Made by a program: the position numbers and the translations under genes. DNA of 64,000 bases from Parus major (lineage: Eukaryota; Chordata; Aves; Passeriformes; Paridae): assembly GCF_001522545.3 (NCBI RefSeq), contig NC_031783.1, positions 3,842,532-3,906,531 on the forward strand, in the 5' to 3' direction. Positions 12,435 through 25,300 of the stretch are shown piece by piece. The notes under the pieces are model-generated. The model saw nothing but the letters and a program-made list of their open reading frames with translations, did not search any database and was not told where the DNA came from. How positions within the stretch are numbered: the stretch's first letter is position 1; every line of letters starts with the position of its first letter.

Positions 12435-12477
12435 GTTATTATTATTATTATAGTTATTATAGTTATAATAATAATAT
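12347..12477. repeat. AAT array folding onto ATT array
   Basis: About 29 AAT triplets, with a few AGT interruptions, run from 12347 to 12434. They are followed at once by ATT triplets and then mixed ATT/AAT. Around the switch there is a perfect 15-bp stem (12420-12434 with 12437-12451) and a 2-base loop. The array is likely length-polymorphic. It encodes a poly-asparagine stretch in one frame, which is not supported as protein. Confidence 0.95.
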
Positions 12478-12479
12478 AA

Positions 12480-13630
12480 GTGTCAGCTCTCTGCATGCTA
12501 AAGGAAGATGACTTTTAACTTCTTTGCGCACCCTAACTGAACATCAAATATCTTTATCCCCTCAAAGTGACCAAAAGATGAATTTCAAACTCATAATGGC
12601 ATTAAAATGCATCAGAAATGAAAAGAACATAAGGATTCATCACAGGTCAGAAAACAAAAGGGCTTTTAAACTATCAAGAGCACAGTATATGCTATTCTCA
12701 TTTTTTTTCTACTTCAGGTTTCTGAAATATTTATTAAGGAATAATCTGCAGAATAATGAATATTGCTTTTTTGTAGAAGTACAGAATGTATGCTATATTT
12801 CTGCTATAGCATTTTATTAAATATGCATGATGTGAGTTTGTAGTCACTCTGGGGCCAGCCACTGACTGCTCTGTGTTTGAGCAAACAATGCTGGTTCAGT
12901 TAAGGTAAAAACCCAAAATCAGGAGTTTAGTGATGGCTTCCCATCACTTAAAAAAACAACAAAAAACATAAAAATAAATATAAAATTATTTCTTTCTTTC
13001 AATAGTTTGATGATATTAGAAAGTTCCATGTCCAATAGGGTACATCTAACTGTCCAAATGAAATATTAATTTCAACTTTGAACATATGAAAAAGTTTAAA
13101 CAGAAAGGTTTATGCTACTCTGAATAGCTAAGGTCATGATTCCTTAATAAAACAGAAAACTGGTAAAAGAAAATATCTAGGATGTGTTCAGATAGCATTA
13201 AAGCAAAAAAAAAAGAAAAATTCACATTACAAAGTTTTGGCCACAAAAAAATTGTAGGAGAAGCTACTTCAAAGTGCAAGGAAGAAAGAGAAGACACAGC
13301 ATCTTTGAGGCTGCCCCAGCCCCACTGCCTTAGCACGCTATCTCATCATTCTTGCTGGGATAGGCACAATGTGTCCCCAGTGACTTCTGGGACCAAAATA
13401 TTCCTGCAGACATGTCAGCAATGTCTGTCTCCCTGAAGTCACAGCTGTAGTCCAGAGCAAAACACACACAAAAAGAAGAAATTGCCTCTTTTTAATTACC
13501 TATTGAGCCACTGGGTCTGTGGTGACTGACAGTTTGAAAATCTTAAACAAATGTTCACTTTTATTTGTGACTTAAGATTTTCATCATGTTTTATTTTCTA
13601 AATGATAAACAGCTAAAGGAAGAAATTCAT
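12480..13630. other. Gene-free stretch
   Basis: AT-rich unique sequence without recognisable genes or interspersed repeats. The frames at 12524-12820 and 13115-13436 show no domain. Confidence 0.55.
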
Positions 13631-13639
13631 CAGCATATT

Positions 13640-14240
13640 ACCTGTTGTTTTGTTTTTTTTTAATTAGCAAAGCATGCTTATAGAAAACCTTATTAAGGAT
13701 GTAAATGATACAAGTAGATGTAATATCCATCTGATAAATCATCACTGCTGAGATGGGGATTTTGCTGTTGGTATTAAAGGTTCATTTCAGATGTGTGCCA
13801 GGATATTTTTAACTGGATAATTTTGTATGGCTGAATTAGGGAAACACAATTTGAATATCTTTTTAGACCGTGCTTTTTTTTTAACCAAATGCAGCTGTCT
13901 GTTACTGAAAAATCTGAATGAATGGCCCTGGTTTATTTACATATACTGTGGGAACAATGTCATTTAAGGCTGATTATGTTAAATCACTGTGTTGCTCTTG
14001 TGACAAATGCAGTTGGTTAAAGGGGGTGCTTCTATCAGAGCAAAGTCTTCCCTCAGTGTTATTATTCACGGCACCACTCAAATTGCCTCCATAAATATCC
14101 AGCTGTAAGAACTGGAGCATCAAGGTGTGATATATAGATAAGAACAGCTCCTGAAAATGGCTTGTAGCTGGTATCTAAACTTTGCTATAAATAATGCTCT
14201 CAACTGCGTTTCCCCCACAGTATTTACAGCACTAACTGGG
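13640..14240. promoter_or_regulatory. Candidate conserved non-coding element
   Basis: The segment is non-repetitive, has no long frame and no simple repeats, and carries clustered factor-like words: agcatgctt, ctgataaatcatcactg, tggttaaagggggtg, ttattattcacggc, ataaatatccagctg and agataagaac (GATA type). It ends in a pyrimidine-rich gcgtttcccccacag, which also resembles a 3' splice site. The call rests on texture only; an unrecognised lncRNA exon edge is an alternative. Confidence 0.22.
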
Positions 14241-17200
14241 AATTTCTGCATTTGCCACCCCTTTTAAAGAACTTTGCAGGCTCTGCTCTGTTCTTTCCAT
14301 GAGCAGCACTCACAAAAAGAAGATGAGAATTCAAATCTTTAGCTTTCAAATAGTATAAGGCAATCTTCTAAAAAACTAATCCATTAGCTAAGACACACTC
14401 TCAGAGTGGAAAGACACTTCAGAATTAATAATCTTTATGGAGTGGGAGGTTTGCTGGTCAATATCAGAGCCTAGAGCTGGGGTGGTTCTCATGCATCACT
14501 GACCAGCTGAAGAGGCCATAGAAAATCAGCTGATTTACTCCTAAATGAAAGTTTTGAATTCTTGAAACAAGAATTAACTATATTTTATGAAATTTCAGAG
14601 GAAGAAAGGATAAACTTGCCTATTCAAAATTAGAACATATAGATAATTTCTGTTTGTTTGATCCTTTGGTAATTCTGATTCTTGCTCACTTTTTTTTTTC
14701 TACCATCACATTTGCTAAGTTCATTTTCCAGTAGGAAAACTTCTCCTTGGTAGTCTGTAAGTTCCCTTAGTGTTTAGAATACTTCAGTATTCTGTCATTT
14801 CCCCTAAGTGGTGACTTTCTTCCAAACTTGCTGTGCTTCTTTCTTTTTTTTTTTTTTTTTAAATTTTCCTTTCTCACCAGGAAATGTACAGTGTGAGCAT
14901 CATGGGGAGAGCAAGACAGCAACTTTTTAAGGGATTTTTATTTTCTTTTTTGTACATATGAATAAAAGCTGAGGCCAAATTTTGAATAATATCAGTATTT
15001 TAGAAGTAAATCTGAATTTAGTTTGGCTTTTGCCATATGAAGCAAAGCTGTGAGATAAATTTGGGGAATTGTGCTGTGCAGTTCCTCTCCTATGGCAGTA
15101 GTGACTCCCAGGGTGTTTTTGTCAGCTGCAGCTTTCTATCAGTGCTGGAGTTATCACAGGCAAACTCTGTGTCAGTGACAAACAGAAATCCTGCTGCTGT
15201 TGCAGCCCAGTCTCTGCAGAATCAGAGGGTGAAAACAGGCTGGAGAGGATTTAATAGTCAAGCAAATGAATTATTTAAAATAAAAAAATATATCTGCTTG
15301 TTTTTGTTATAGGAGACATCAAACAGGGGCTAATCTAATGGTATGTACTGACCTAAGAAATTGTGATTTAGTTAAAAACAAGGGTTTACACATGGATTCT
15401 ACTTTGTAATGCAGTGAATTTTTGTTAGAAGGGTGTGTCCTGAAACTGAATTATTTTTCCTAATTTACTTGGTAACAGCCTTTAAATACACTGCCACCCT
15501 TTTTGTTAAACTGATAGAGTTTAACAATCAATGGAAAAAACTGTTTATTTCTATCCAGCTCTGTACCTTGAGCTACAGAGCTGCATATAAATATAAGCAG
15601 TGCTGAAGCAAGGAACTTTTGAAATATTTGGGATTTCCTTATTTAGACCATCAAATCCACAATGTATATGTACTACATCAGAGTTTACCAGTGTCAGAGC
15701 TTCTGAACAATTTATAAATCCATAGCAGTTTTAATTTCAGTTTATAAATCACAGTAGCATCTCACACTGTCAGATTTTAGCTGATACTGTCAAGTGTCCT
15801 TGTGCATCAAACCCATCCCTTGCACTGTTCTGTATTTGGCTGTTGAGAAATGGGGGTAAAAGAAAGATTGTTTGAAGTAATTTTGAGGGTCTTGATGATA
15901 TTGTGCTGTTTTTTCCTTTTGTTTGCTTTATATTTAAATAAGCACTAATAGAATGATATGTAGCTTTGTATTTAGCTTTAAGTTGTCATAAAACCCTAAA
16001 GTGAAAATAAGTGTCGTGTTTGTTCTGCAGGACTATAAATGGCTCATTGAGCTCCCTGAGTGCATCTTGTGTTTTATATTAGTTCTGTGTTCAGGTCTAA
16101 GGTCATTTAGAGTCTTTTTTCAAATTATAATAACCTGCCTTTCTAATGCTTCCTAAAAAGTGTGTGTAAATTGAGACCACAAAATCCTTTGTTATATAAT
16201 GTAACTGAGATTACAACAGCTTGCTGAAATATCACTGAGAAGTTGATTTCTTGAGTAATGAATATTCCAAGGAAGAAATTTGCAGCTAGAGAGCAGTTCT
16301 TGAAGCAGAGTTCTTAAATTAGTGATAGATTATTTCATTGTTGAGGATGTCACCTGTTGACTAAATATGCTTTCTGTACATTAAAAAGAATGGTTCATTT
16401 TCTTCCTGACACTGCTGCTTAAAGTGCAACACTGAGAGGCTTCAGGGAGAGGTGGCAAACTGGAACCTGAGTGGGGCAATTTTGGAAAAGCAAATTTTTG
16501 TGCCTGTTTGTGTTTGCTGCTTGTCAGAGATGGGTGATTCTGTGATTTACAGTTCCAGTGGGCAGAGCTGGCTCTGTTTGCAGCAATCTCAGCCTCTGCT
16601 GCATTTGGAATCTGCAGCAGGAGGAATTTGGCTGCAAAGGTAAGGCTGGGCTGGTGATGAGGGATCGATGCACCTTTGCAGGTTGTTCTGAGGAGACTCC
16701 CAGCCTGGTTAGGGCTCCATCCAGCACTCATGGCTTAGGAAGGAAAGCGGATTAAACACAGCACATTGGCCCTGTGCGTCTCACTGGGCTGGTTGGCTTT
16801 AGGTCCTGTCCAGGTGTAAATTTGCAGATCAATACAATGAAATCAGAGCTGAGCTGATGCCTGTGCTGCTGGCTCTACAGAGAGGCTGAGGGATGAATGA
16901 GTCAGAGTTGTTGTTTCTCTTTGTGCAGCAGACAGGAACTCTGATCCTGGCAGTTCAGATACCCAGCTCATCCCTTTTGCAATACTAGACACTCATTTTT
17001 TTACCATCAGTTTGCCATTTGTGTACATACATGCAGAGATTCATCTTTAAAATTCTGTTGTACTGTGAAAAAATGCATAAAGCTGAACCTTAGAATGTGA
17101 TGTACAATAAGAGGCAGACATCAGCTGTAATAGATTTTGACGTCTTCTGGCACGGTTACAGGAAATCCAAATTATAGATGGGAATCAATCTATCTTTTTT

Positions 17201-17643
17201 GGTGGTTTGAAATAATCAGATTCAGTTGTGTAATGTTATTTCATTAGGCTTCCTTTTCTCTTTTCAAATAATGGTTATTTTCAAATTTCAGTTCAATTTC
17301 TCTTTCTTATGAAACAATTTGGTTTCCATACAGTTTCCATTTTTGTCACTTATCCCCGGTGTAAAGTATAGAGAAAACCTTAGTGCTTCACTTCTCCTTG
17401 TAAACAAGTACGTTGTTTTCTGCTAAATGACTATTTGATACAAGCAAATTCCTTATTTGTGTTATCCTAATTATTACAGCAGGAAATAGGCATGAGTGCA
17501 AAGGAGAAAGAGAGAAGTTGTGTGTCACCTCTGCCCAGGTCACTCTGTTCAGCTCACAGGCAGCACTTTGTGACAGCTCCTTTGTCTTTGCATCACTCCG
17601 TGGTGACTGCCTTGGCATGACACACATCTGTAAAGGTGAGGAG

Positions 17644-17675
17644 CTGTGTTAGGACTTGGATAAATCCTAACACAG
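17644..17675. other. Perfect 11-bp inverted repeat, 10-nt loop
   Basis: The arm ctgtgttagga (17644-17654) and its exact complement tcctaacacag (17665-17675) flank the loop cttggataaa. The stem is too short for a microRNA precursor. It could form a small cruciform or bind a dimeric factor. Confidence 0.45.
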
Positions 17676-20600
17676 AGTGGCAGTGCAGATGTTATGGGAG
17701 AAAAGGCCAAACATGGCACTGGTGCTAAATCTTCACCTCTGCACTCCAACACTTTGACTCACTGCTCTCCAACACCTTTGGTCTTCTGGGGAGAACCATG
17801 GGGGAGCTTCTCAAACAAGTGAAATGTGATTCAGCCAACCCTGTGGGCAGTGACATGTGACATCTGAAGGCTCTCAGACTTGTTCCAGTTACATATTCAT
17901 ACATTTTAATGCTTGTTTTAAAGTTGTCTGAGCCCACATGTGGAGGAAGTGTGTCAAAGAATTTCCATATATCTGATTCCAGTGATCAGAGCTGAGCTTT
18001 AGAGGCTTGCCACAGATGTGTTACCCCTGCCCATTGCAAATGCTCTGGAGCAGCTGTAACTAGTGAGATTGATGATTTTGACAAGGTGGAGGGGAGAAGG
18101 AAATAAATACAAAGAAGCAGAAGAAGGAGGAAAAAAAGTTTTTAGTTGAAAACAAAATTGCTTGGAGTTTTCAATATTCTCTTTAGGTGAATTTTAGGTT
18201 TGAAGAATACTTGAAGGTTTGAAAAGGTTACTTTAAGAAGGCTCAGAACAAGTGAGAACTATGAGTAAGTGCATGTGTTCTGTATGAGATCAGCAGGCTT
18301 TTTTTCCCTCATGATTCAGCCACTGTTGGTGACCTCAGACCAAAAACCTGCAAAGATGCTGCTCCAGCTCTGATGTTTAACTGCTGGTTTTGGCCTTAAG
18401 GAGGAAAGTGCAGAACTGTCTGTAAGAGCTAGAAAGGTTATTGAACACTTATGGAGAAGCAAAGCTGCTGTTTAGAATGAGGAATTTTCAAATATCATCA
18501 ATTCTTGGAAAGAGAGAGGAAGAAATAGTGATTCCTGTAGCTTCCAGTACTGTGAAAATGTCGAGTGGGAGAAGGGCAAGAAAAGTTAATAAAGTGTAGG
18601 GTCTGTCTGCATTTTCCATAAAATGATGCTGAGCTTTTAGGACAAAAAAAAAACCTTTAGTAAATACTGAAGTGAGCAGAAAGAATTCCATGAGTTTTTA
18701 AAGTATCTACTGAGATGGGCATTGTGCCAGGAGTGTAGAAGACAACAGTTTAAATGCTCTTATGGCCTGTTGCTGTTTTACAGTGATATCCTAGAATCAA
18801 CCAGGAGCTTGGGTTTCCCCACGATTATTACAGCTTGTTATCTTGGCAGCAGTGAGAGGTAATGTGTGAGTAGCCAGCTATTATGCAGTGACCATTTATT
18901 TAGAAGAAAAATGCGTAGTACAAGGAGAGTAACTTTGCAAAGTGGCTCCTAGTGCCATCTGAAGTACTGAATGCTACCATTTAGTTTATATTAAACTATA
19001 AAGACAACTTTGGCCAAGCTCCTGCTTTTACAAATTGGTGTTTCTGTCCTTCATTCAACAAAGTGATAGCAGTTTTAGCATACAGCAAATTGGATGGAGA
19101 TGTGGTTCCTTTGTCTTCACGGTGCTCTCTTACACTCACATTAATAATCATTATAACACAGTTATTGCTCAGCTCTTTTCACCTTGCTAAAGTTAAACAA
19201 AAGCAGTCCATCTCCTTGATGCATTTTGCAGAGTGAATACAGAGTGAATCTAACCCATAAAAGTGCTGTTGTGTTGACGGCGTTGTGAAATGAAGTTCTC
19301 TGCCCAAATTAATATGGTCTATATAAAAGTACAGGTCTCTCAGGTGTTGTTTAGCTCATGAAGGTTAATCTGCTCAAGTTCTGTGTTTTGCAGTCCTTGT
19401 TCCATCATTTTTTGGATGGCCTGTTGAGACTACTCATAAATACACATTTTAAAAACATTGCACACGTAGATGAGTGTGTAAAATTGACACTAGTGATCCC
19501 AGATAACCTGGGGCAAGGGAAAACAGATTATTATTTCCCAGTCAAACTTCCAGAGAACCATTCTACCCTGACAGATTTTTATCCTTTTGGTGTGGATTGG
19601 ATCCCAGCTGCACCACCTGAAGTTCTTCAGATGTTCTTTTTGCACCTCCACAGTGGCTAAATTGGAGTATAAAACAGAGCCTGCTGTGAGGGAACCTTCC
19701 AGCACCAGAGACTGATGGGGAAGGCAGAAGTGGCCTGGCACATGCTGGGGACCAGTTTGTCCTGTCAGGAGCTCTGTATTTCACTGCTGCGCTTCTGTAA
19801 CGCTGTGTTTCCTGGAACTCATTGAAAAAGAAGTAAAACTGTGTTTTCTTAGAAGTCTTAGTCTGGTATTTAAGTGTCAGTGATGAAGTTTTGTTATGTT
19901 TTTAGTTTATAATGAGAATTATAAGATAAAATATAATTATTTCAATTTGATTGGTGAATTTTAGCATCCTGCCCCGTTTTGTCTTGTCCATCGTACTTTT
20001 ACCTTTCTTCTGAGAAAAGAATAATAAATCCCTTCCATTTGCTCACTGGATGGGAAAAATAACCAAAAAAGCATCAGGAAAACAAACAAAAAAATCAACC
20101 CCCAAAAGCCCAAATGTAGGCAAAACAGCTCATCTTTTCTGCTGGTCAAAAAGCACTGTAAGCACTGCTGTGAAATTCTGAGTTGAATTATAAGAGCACT
20201 TATTCTGATTCCATGTTGGGTTTGAACATAAACAAATTAGAGCTGTTAATTTTGTGAGAAGTTCCATCTAGATTAGGCTTTACCTTGAACTCCCACTATC
20301 ATATTCCCTAGGACAACAGAACAATAATTTGTTGTATAAACAATAACAGTAGGGACTTGGTCTCTCTGGATGCCCCCATCTGGCAGAGGAAATCTGGTTG
20401 TTAGCATATCAAAAGACTTGGTGAATTTCTTCAGTTTACACAGACTTAAATTAATAGAAGTCTGTAAAACTTTCTGCCACTTCTGTTTTGTTTTTTTTTT
20501 ATTAAAATCAGGAATCCTATAACATTTATGAGACAGTGTTATTTTTACTTTTACATGTTGAGAAGGAAGTCTCTGCTCTCCTTTTCTTTAAGTGCAGAAT

Positions 20601-20857
20601 TTTAAATTTCTTAAAAACCAAAATCCCTAACTCATCTATTGTCGAGTCCCTATTTTCTTTGTGAAGGTAAGTTCCCACTGGAGACAGAATGTTGCTTTCC
20701 TGCTGCAGCTAAAAACAGTCTCAGGATCCCTCATGGTGGTTTTTTGTTTCTTTATATAAAAAAAACCCCCAAAAACCAAACACATTTCTGACAAATTATC
20801 CATTGTCTCGAAACACCAACGAATAACACTGCTATTTATTAATAAATAAATAACAAC

Positions 20858-20893
20858 GTTCAGCATGTTAAAATGTGTTCAGCATGTTAAAAT
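20858..20893. repeat. 17-bp direct repeat, offset 19
   Basis: The word gttcagcatgttaaaat occurs at 20858-20874 and again at 20877-20893. This is a small local duplication directly following an AT-rich aataaataaataa stretch. Confidence 0.85.
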
Positions 20894-22071
20894 CCCTGGT
20901 AATGTTCTGAAACTCTGGCTGATTTGAGGTTTATTATTATTTTGTGTGAGTGAAGCTTTCATAAAAGCATGGGCTTGGGGGAAAGTGTTTGTCCTTTAGG
21001 TGCCACTTTTGCTTTTGCTCAGTGTTACCTGGGAAGTGAAAGGAATGTGAGTCTTGGGAAGCACAGGGTTAAACTGATGTGTGTTTATTCCACTGTTATA
21101 TTTTATTGCTTTATTTTCTCCTCTCCTTTGGTTGATTTAAGTCTCTGTTTTCTTGGATTCATTTAAAAGGATAAAACACAGACACAAAAAAAAAATTGTT
21201 GCTTTTATATATGGGAAGAAGAGGCAAACTTTTAAATAAAAAATACTTGCCAAATGTTTTATTTTCATTGAAGTAACTGGGAAGGTTTTGTACAAGCACT
21301 TCTGTCTCAACAGAAAGTGCATATGCAAAAGTAGAATAACAAAAAGATTTATTGGCTGAAACAATTCCCACTGTCATGTGGTACATAAGAATTAAATATT
21401 TATTCCTACTCACTGGGATAATAAAACTCTATTCAATTATGTTGCAGACACTACCAAATGATTGTTGAGGCCTCTAATAATGCTGCAAATGGTAAAATAT
21501 ATAGTATAAACAATACATGAGAAAACATTATGGGAAAACATTCTCTAGCCCACAGAGTTTGCCTCTTTGTTGCAATAATTATTGAGACAGATGACAAAGC
21601 TGTCAGCAGTCTGTGCTGCCAGAAATGTGAATTTCAAAGGTGTTCTGCTGTTGATGAGCCCAAAAGCTGCAGTGCTTTGGGGCTGTACAGTACAGCCTGG
21701 TTGTCCCTCCTGAGTGTCCTAAACCCTCCTAGAAATTCCAGAGCTGTGTTTTCCTTCAGCCACATTAATGTAACAAAATAATCTCATTTATCCCCTTTCT
21801 TCCAGAATAAAAGCCATTCATGCTTTGCCGGTGGGAGCATTTCTGGGTGGCTGCCAGCTGAGCAGGATGCACAGGGTGCTGCCTCCGCTGGGTCCTGGAC
21901 TGGGGCAATTAGCACAGACCTTGATTAGGGAGTGAGGATCTGCAGCTTGGGCACAACCTGCCTCCAGCCCCAAACACACAGCAGAGGCAGCTTTTGTTCA
22001 GCATCTCTCCTTGTAGATTTACAATTCCTCTCAGACTTGTTCACTGCAGGCATATCTTTGTTAGAAATTCC

Positions 22072-22345
22072 ATTTATTTTATTTTATTTTATTTTATTTT
22101 ATTTTATTTTATTTTATTTTATTTTATTTTATTCTATTTTATTCTATTTTATTCTATTTTATTCTATTTTATTCTATTTTATTCTATTTTGTTTTACTCT
22201 ATTTTATTTTATTTTATTCTATTTTATTTCATTCTATTTTATTCTATCTATTCTATTCTATTCTATTTTATTTTATTCTATTCTATTCTTATTTATTTCA
22301 TTTTATTTCATTTTATTTCATTTTATTTCATTTCATTTCATTGTT
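22072..22345. repeat. TTTTA-type pentanucleotide array with sub-blocks
   Basis: The array starts as pure TTTTA repeats (to about 22130) and then becomes a decamer attctatttt repeated six times (22131-22190). A mixed part follows with ttcta repeats around 22247-22290, then alternating TTTTA and TTTCA units (about 22290-22340). The frames through it are poly-FILY low complexity and not genes. The layered structure implies successive expansion of variant units. It is probably length-variable. Confidence 0.97.
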
Positions 22346-22349
22346 ATTC

Positions 22350-25300
22350 ATTTATTTATATTATAATATAAATCTATTATAAACAAATATTTATTTTATT
22401 TATTTATATTATATCTATTCATCCTTTTATTCCTCCTGGGACTGGTCAGTGTAACTTGGCCAGCCCAGGAGCTCTCGCTGTGTCGTGACAATTTTGTAAT
22501 TAGCTGTTGCTAGCACTAGCTTTGCTTTCAGAGGGAAGAGCATTCCCAACTCTTGCTTTTCCCCTCCTGCCATATTTCCCTCTCTCTTCTCTTCGAAGGT
22601 GCTGTGCCCTTCTTTTCAAGGAGTTGTGACCATTAGTAATCAAAACCCAGCAGGGCACAGCATTTGTCAGAAATCCCATTGCTTCCAAACTGTTGCTGTA
22701 AATGAATCCATTCCTATGCTAGTATGGTAATTTTAAAAGCATTATCAGAAGAACTAGAATTATTTTCTCATTTCCTCCCAGCAAATGGATCCATTGATCC
22801 TTAATAACTTCCCAGCAATTCTGCTAATTGTCATGTTTCCATTAATAAGTTTAAAAATATGCCATCAGATTGGCAGGTGTGTGTATGCATCACTATGCCA
22901 ATTGAGTGCATTGAACTATTTTTAAACAGCAGTAATGAATTTTGGCTAATAGAGAAATGTTTCCATACTTCTGTTAGTCAGCAGCCTGAAGTAGATGGAG
23001 AAAATGGGCAAATATCAACAGTGCCCATCATCTGGGCTCCATGCCAGTATTGATAACAAAATAATTAAAAGATAACAGTGTTTAAAAACAAACTGTAAGC
23101 TTGGCCAAAGTAAAAATCAAACCCAATCAGACTAGATCTGTGCAGGGTATGCACAATATAAGCTCCTATAATGTTGTTTGCTTTTATCCTCAGGAGCTCT
23201 GAAAGAGTCAGCACTCACACATTACTTCTGGTATACCCTGAGGATTCTTAATTTTCTATTAGCATATAGTAGATCTGTACTATGTCTTCTTCTTTTTTTA
23301 ACTTACTTTGTGTTAAATGAGAATAAAATAAGGAAAATTCCCCAAGTCAGGACTGTTTTGCCTGCAACAACACATACTCTTTTCAGGAAGTGTGAGTAAC
23401 AAACTGATTAAAATTCTTTTTAATGAATTTTTTGAATGAGAGGAGGGGGTTTCAGGGAGAGAAATGAGACCATGTTTAAGAGATTGAACATGACACAAGA
23501 GAAGTATTTGTCATTAATTCATATACCCAGGAAGATTTGGATTGTAATATTTTATTATTTTGCATTAGCAATGGAATGTCCTTCCCTAGACTGGCAGGGA
23601 GCATTTCAGCCACCTTTAAACTGCAGCCTCCTCAGTGCTGCAGCTCCTCCATGACAAACAAAATCTCTGCAAAACCCTTGAGATCAGAAGTGCTCATCGG
23701 ATACTTGCAAGCAATCTGCCTTTAGAAAATCAGGAATGTTAGAATTGCTCAGGAACCCACTGCATGTCAGCATCTGGCTGGGTCCTGGAATGCTTTGCCA
23801 GTCCTCACCCTGAGCCTGCTAATTGTGCTGGGTTTATTTTGTTAATTGTTCAAGCTCCCCAGTCCCAGCTGCAGAGAAGCTGTTCCAGGGAGCAGCAGTT
23901 TGGGATGGAGGATCCATTCTCAGGGTGGATGAGTAAGCACTGCTGTACATCTGTACCTGGCACTGCAGCAGCACAGCCAGCTTTTGGGATTCTGGGCTGT
24001 TTTACCCTTGTGTGCTGAGGTGAGAAACTTTTGTCCACTCTCTGTGATGAACACAGGTGATGAGGATCAGGGAAAAAATAACATTTTCCATTCCTTTTCC
24101 CATTTTTTTACACCAAAAGCTCAGGCCCAGGTTTTAGTACTGTTTTCCTGTATTTGGACCAGCTATATTGAAAAATGGAGCCACCTCACAATGAATCAAC
24201 CCAGCTCTGGAAAAGAGGAAGAAATGGACATTTACCCCCTGCTTTTTTGCCTTTTCTCTTCCTTTTTATCCATTCCAGTCCCATATAATTAAAGAAATGT
24301 TTAAAGGTCTTTAACAGATGTTTTCTTATTTTACTCAGGTGGGATATTTATGGTGCATTAGTCTCTTTTATGTCATTTTATTTTGGCAGCTACATTCTGA
24401 ACTAATTAGCACACCAGAGAGATCTCCCAATAAGAGCACATGGACAAGCAGTGGTTAAGGGTTTGGGAGCACACTGCAGAGTCCATGGACTGAAATGGGA
24501 GGCTGCAGCCTGTTTGCCATCCCTGCATGGGGCATAATTGCATTTCTGAAACACTCAGCTGTTGGTGCTCTGCAGGTTTTGTTTGTGCAGCTTTATAAGG
24601 GAAGCACCAAAACCTTAAATTGTTGTGAATTATGATTCTGTAGAAGTTACCCTGTGCTAGCTGACTAATGTATATAAATTATATTGTGCTTGTGCTTTGG
24701 GAAAAAAGACTGGAAGCATTTAAATGTGTGTGTACATATTTAAATATATGTGTGTGTGTGCACTTGCCCTGTGACTGAGATTCTGGGTTTTTTCTTTAAC
24801 ACAGCTAACATTTTTAGAGTTACAATTTACATGATTCTGGTGTAGAGGGAAGGAGTGCAACAATACCAATTTCAAATTTGTGCTAGAAAACAGTTTTCTC
24901 CTAGAGCATCTTTTGTGCTATCAAGCATTTATCTGTAGCATTACCTCTGCAGTATTTGTCTTCCAAAAAGCCTAAAGTTCCCTGTCACACTGAAAGCTGG
25001 AGTGTGACCACCGTGGTGCAATCCCAGCTCACAGTCCACTGGCTGAAACATTTATTTTTAATTTTATCAGAAAGATGTGTCAGTGTGAGGGAGAATGAGA
25101 GTGAAGCAGGCTGGGGCAGGTTCAGAAAATAGCCAAGGTGGAGGAGACCCAGAGTCCACAGCTGTTCCCCCTCATTTTTGGAGTAATTCATTCTCAAAAC
25201 TGGAAAAGCTCAGCAAAGCATCTCCCTTCTGCAGCTCCACTTGTGTGTTCCCAGCAGCTTCTCCTGCCATGAATCTTCTCAAGCATCTCCTGGGCTGTTT

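Larger units (their letters stand above)
14245..22065. other. Gene-free unique sequence
   Basis: I see no gene and no clear transposon. A T17 run lies near 14844-14860. An 11-bp inverted repeat (17644-17675) and a 17-bp direct repeat (20858-20893) are listed separately. The GC-richer patch at 16.4-16.75 kb has short frames on both strands with no domain. The 100-residue frame at 19358-19660 matches nothing I recognise. Confidence 0.5.

Noticed and set aside
11308..12511. Long open frames (up to 367 codons) on both strands across the 21-bp array
   Set aside because: The unit length is divisible by three and the frames run through 319 N, so openness is automatic. The peptides are simple seven-residue repeats.
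14150..14220. Pyrimidine-rich tract ending in cag, like a 3' splice site
   Set aside because: No coding frame or matching donor follows. Such words are common by chance.
21932..22371. Frames of 125 and 144 codons rich in Phe, Ile, Leu and Tyr, looking like membrane proteins
   Set aside because: They are translations of the TTTTA pentanucleotide array.
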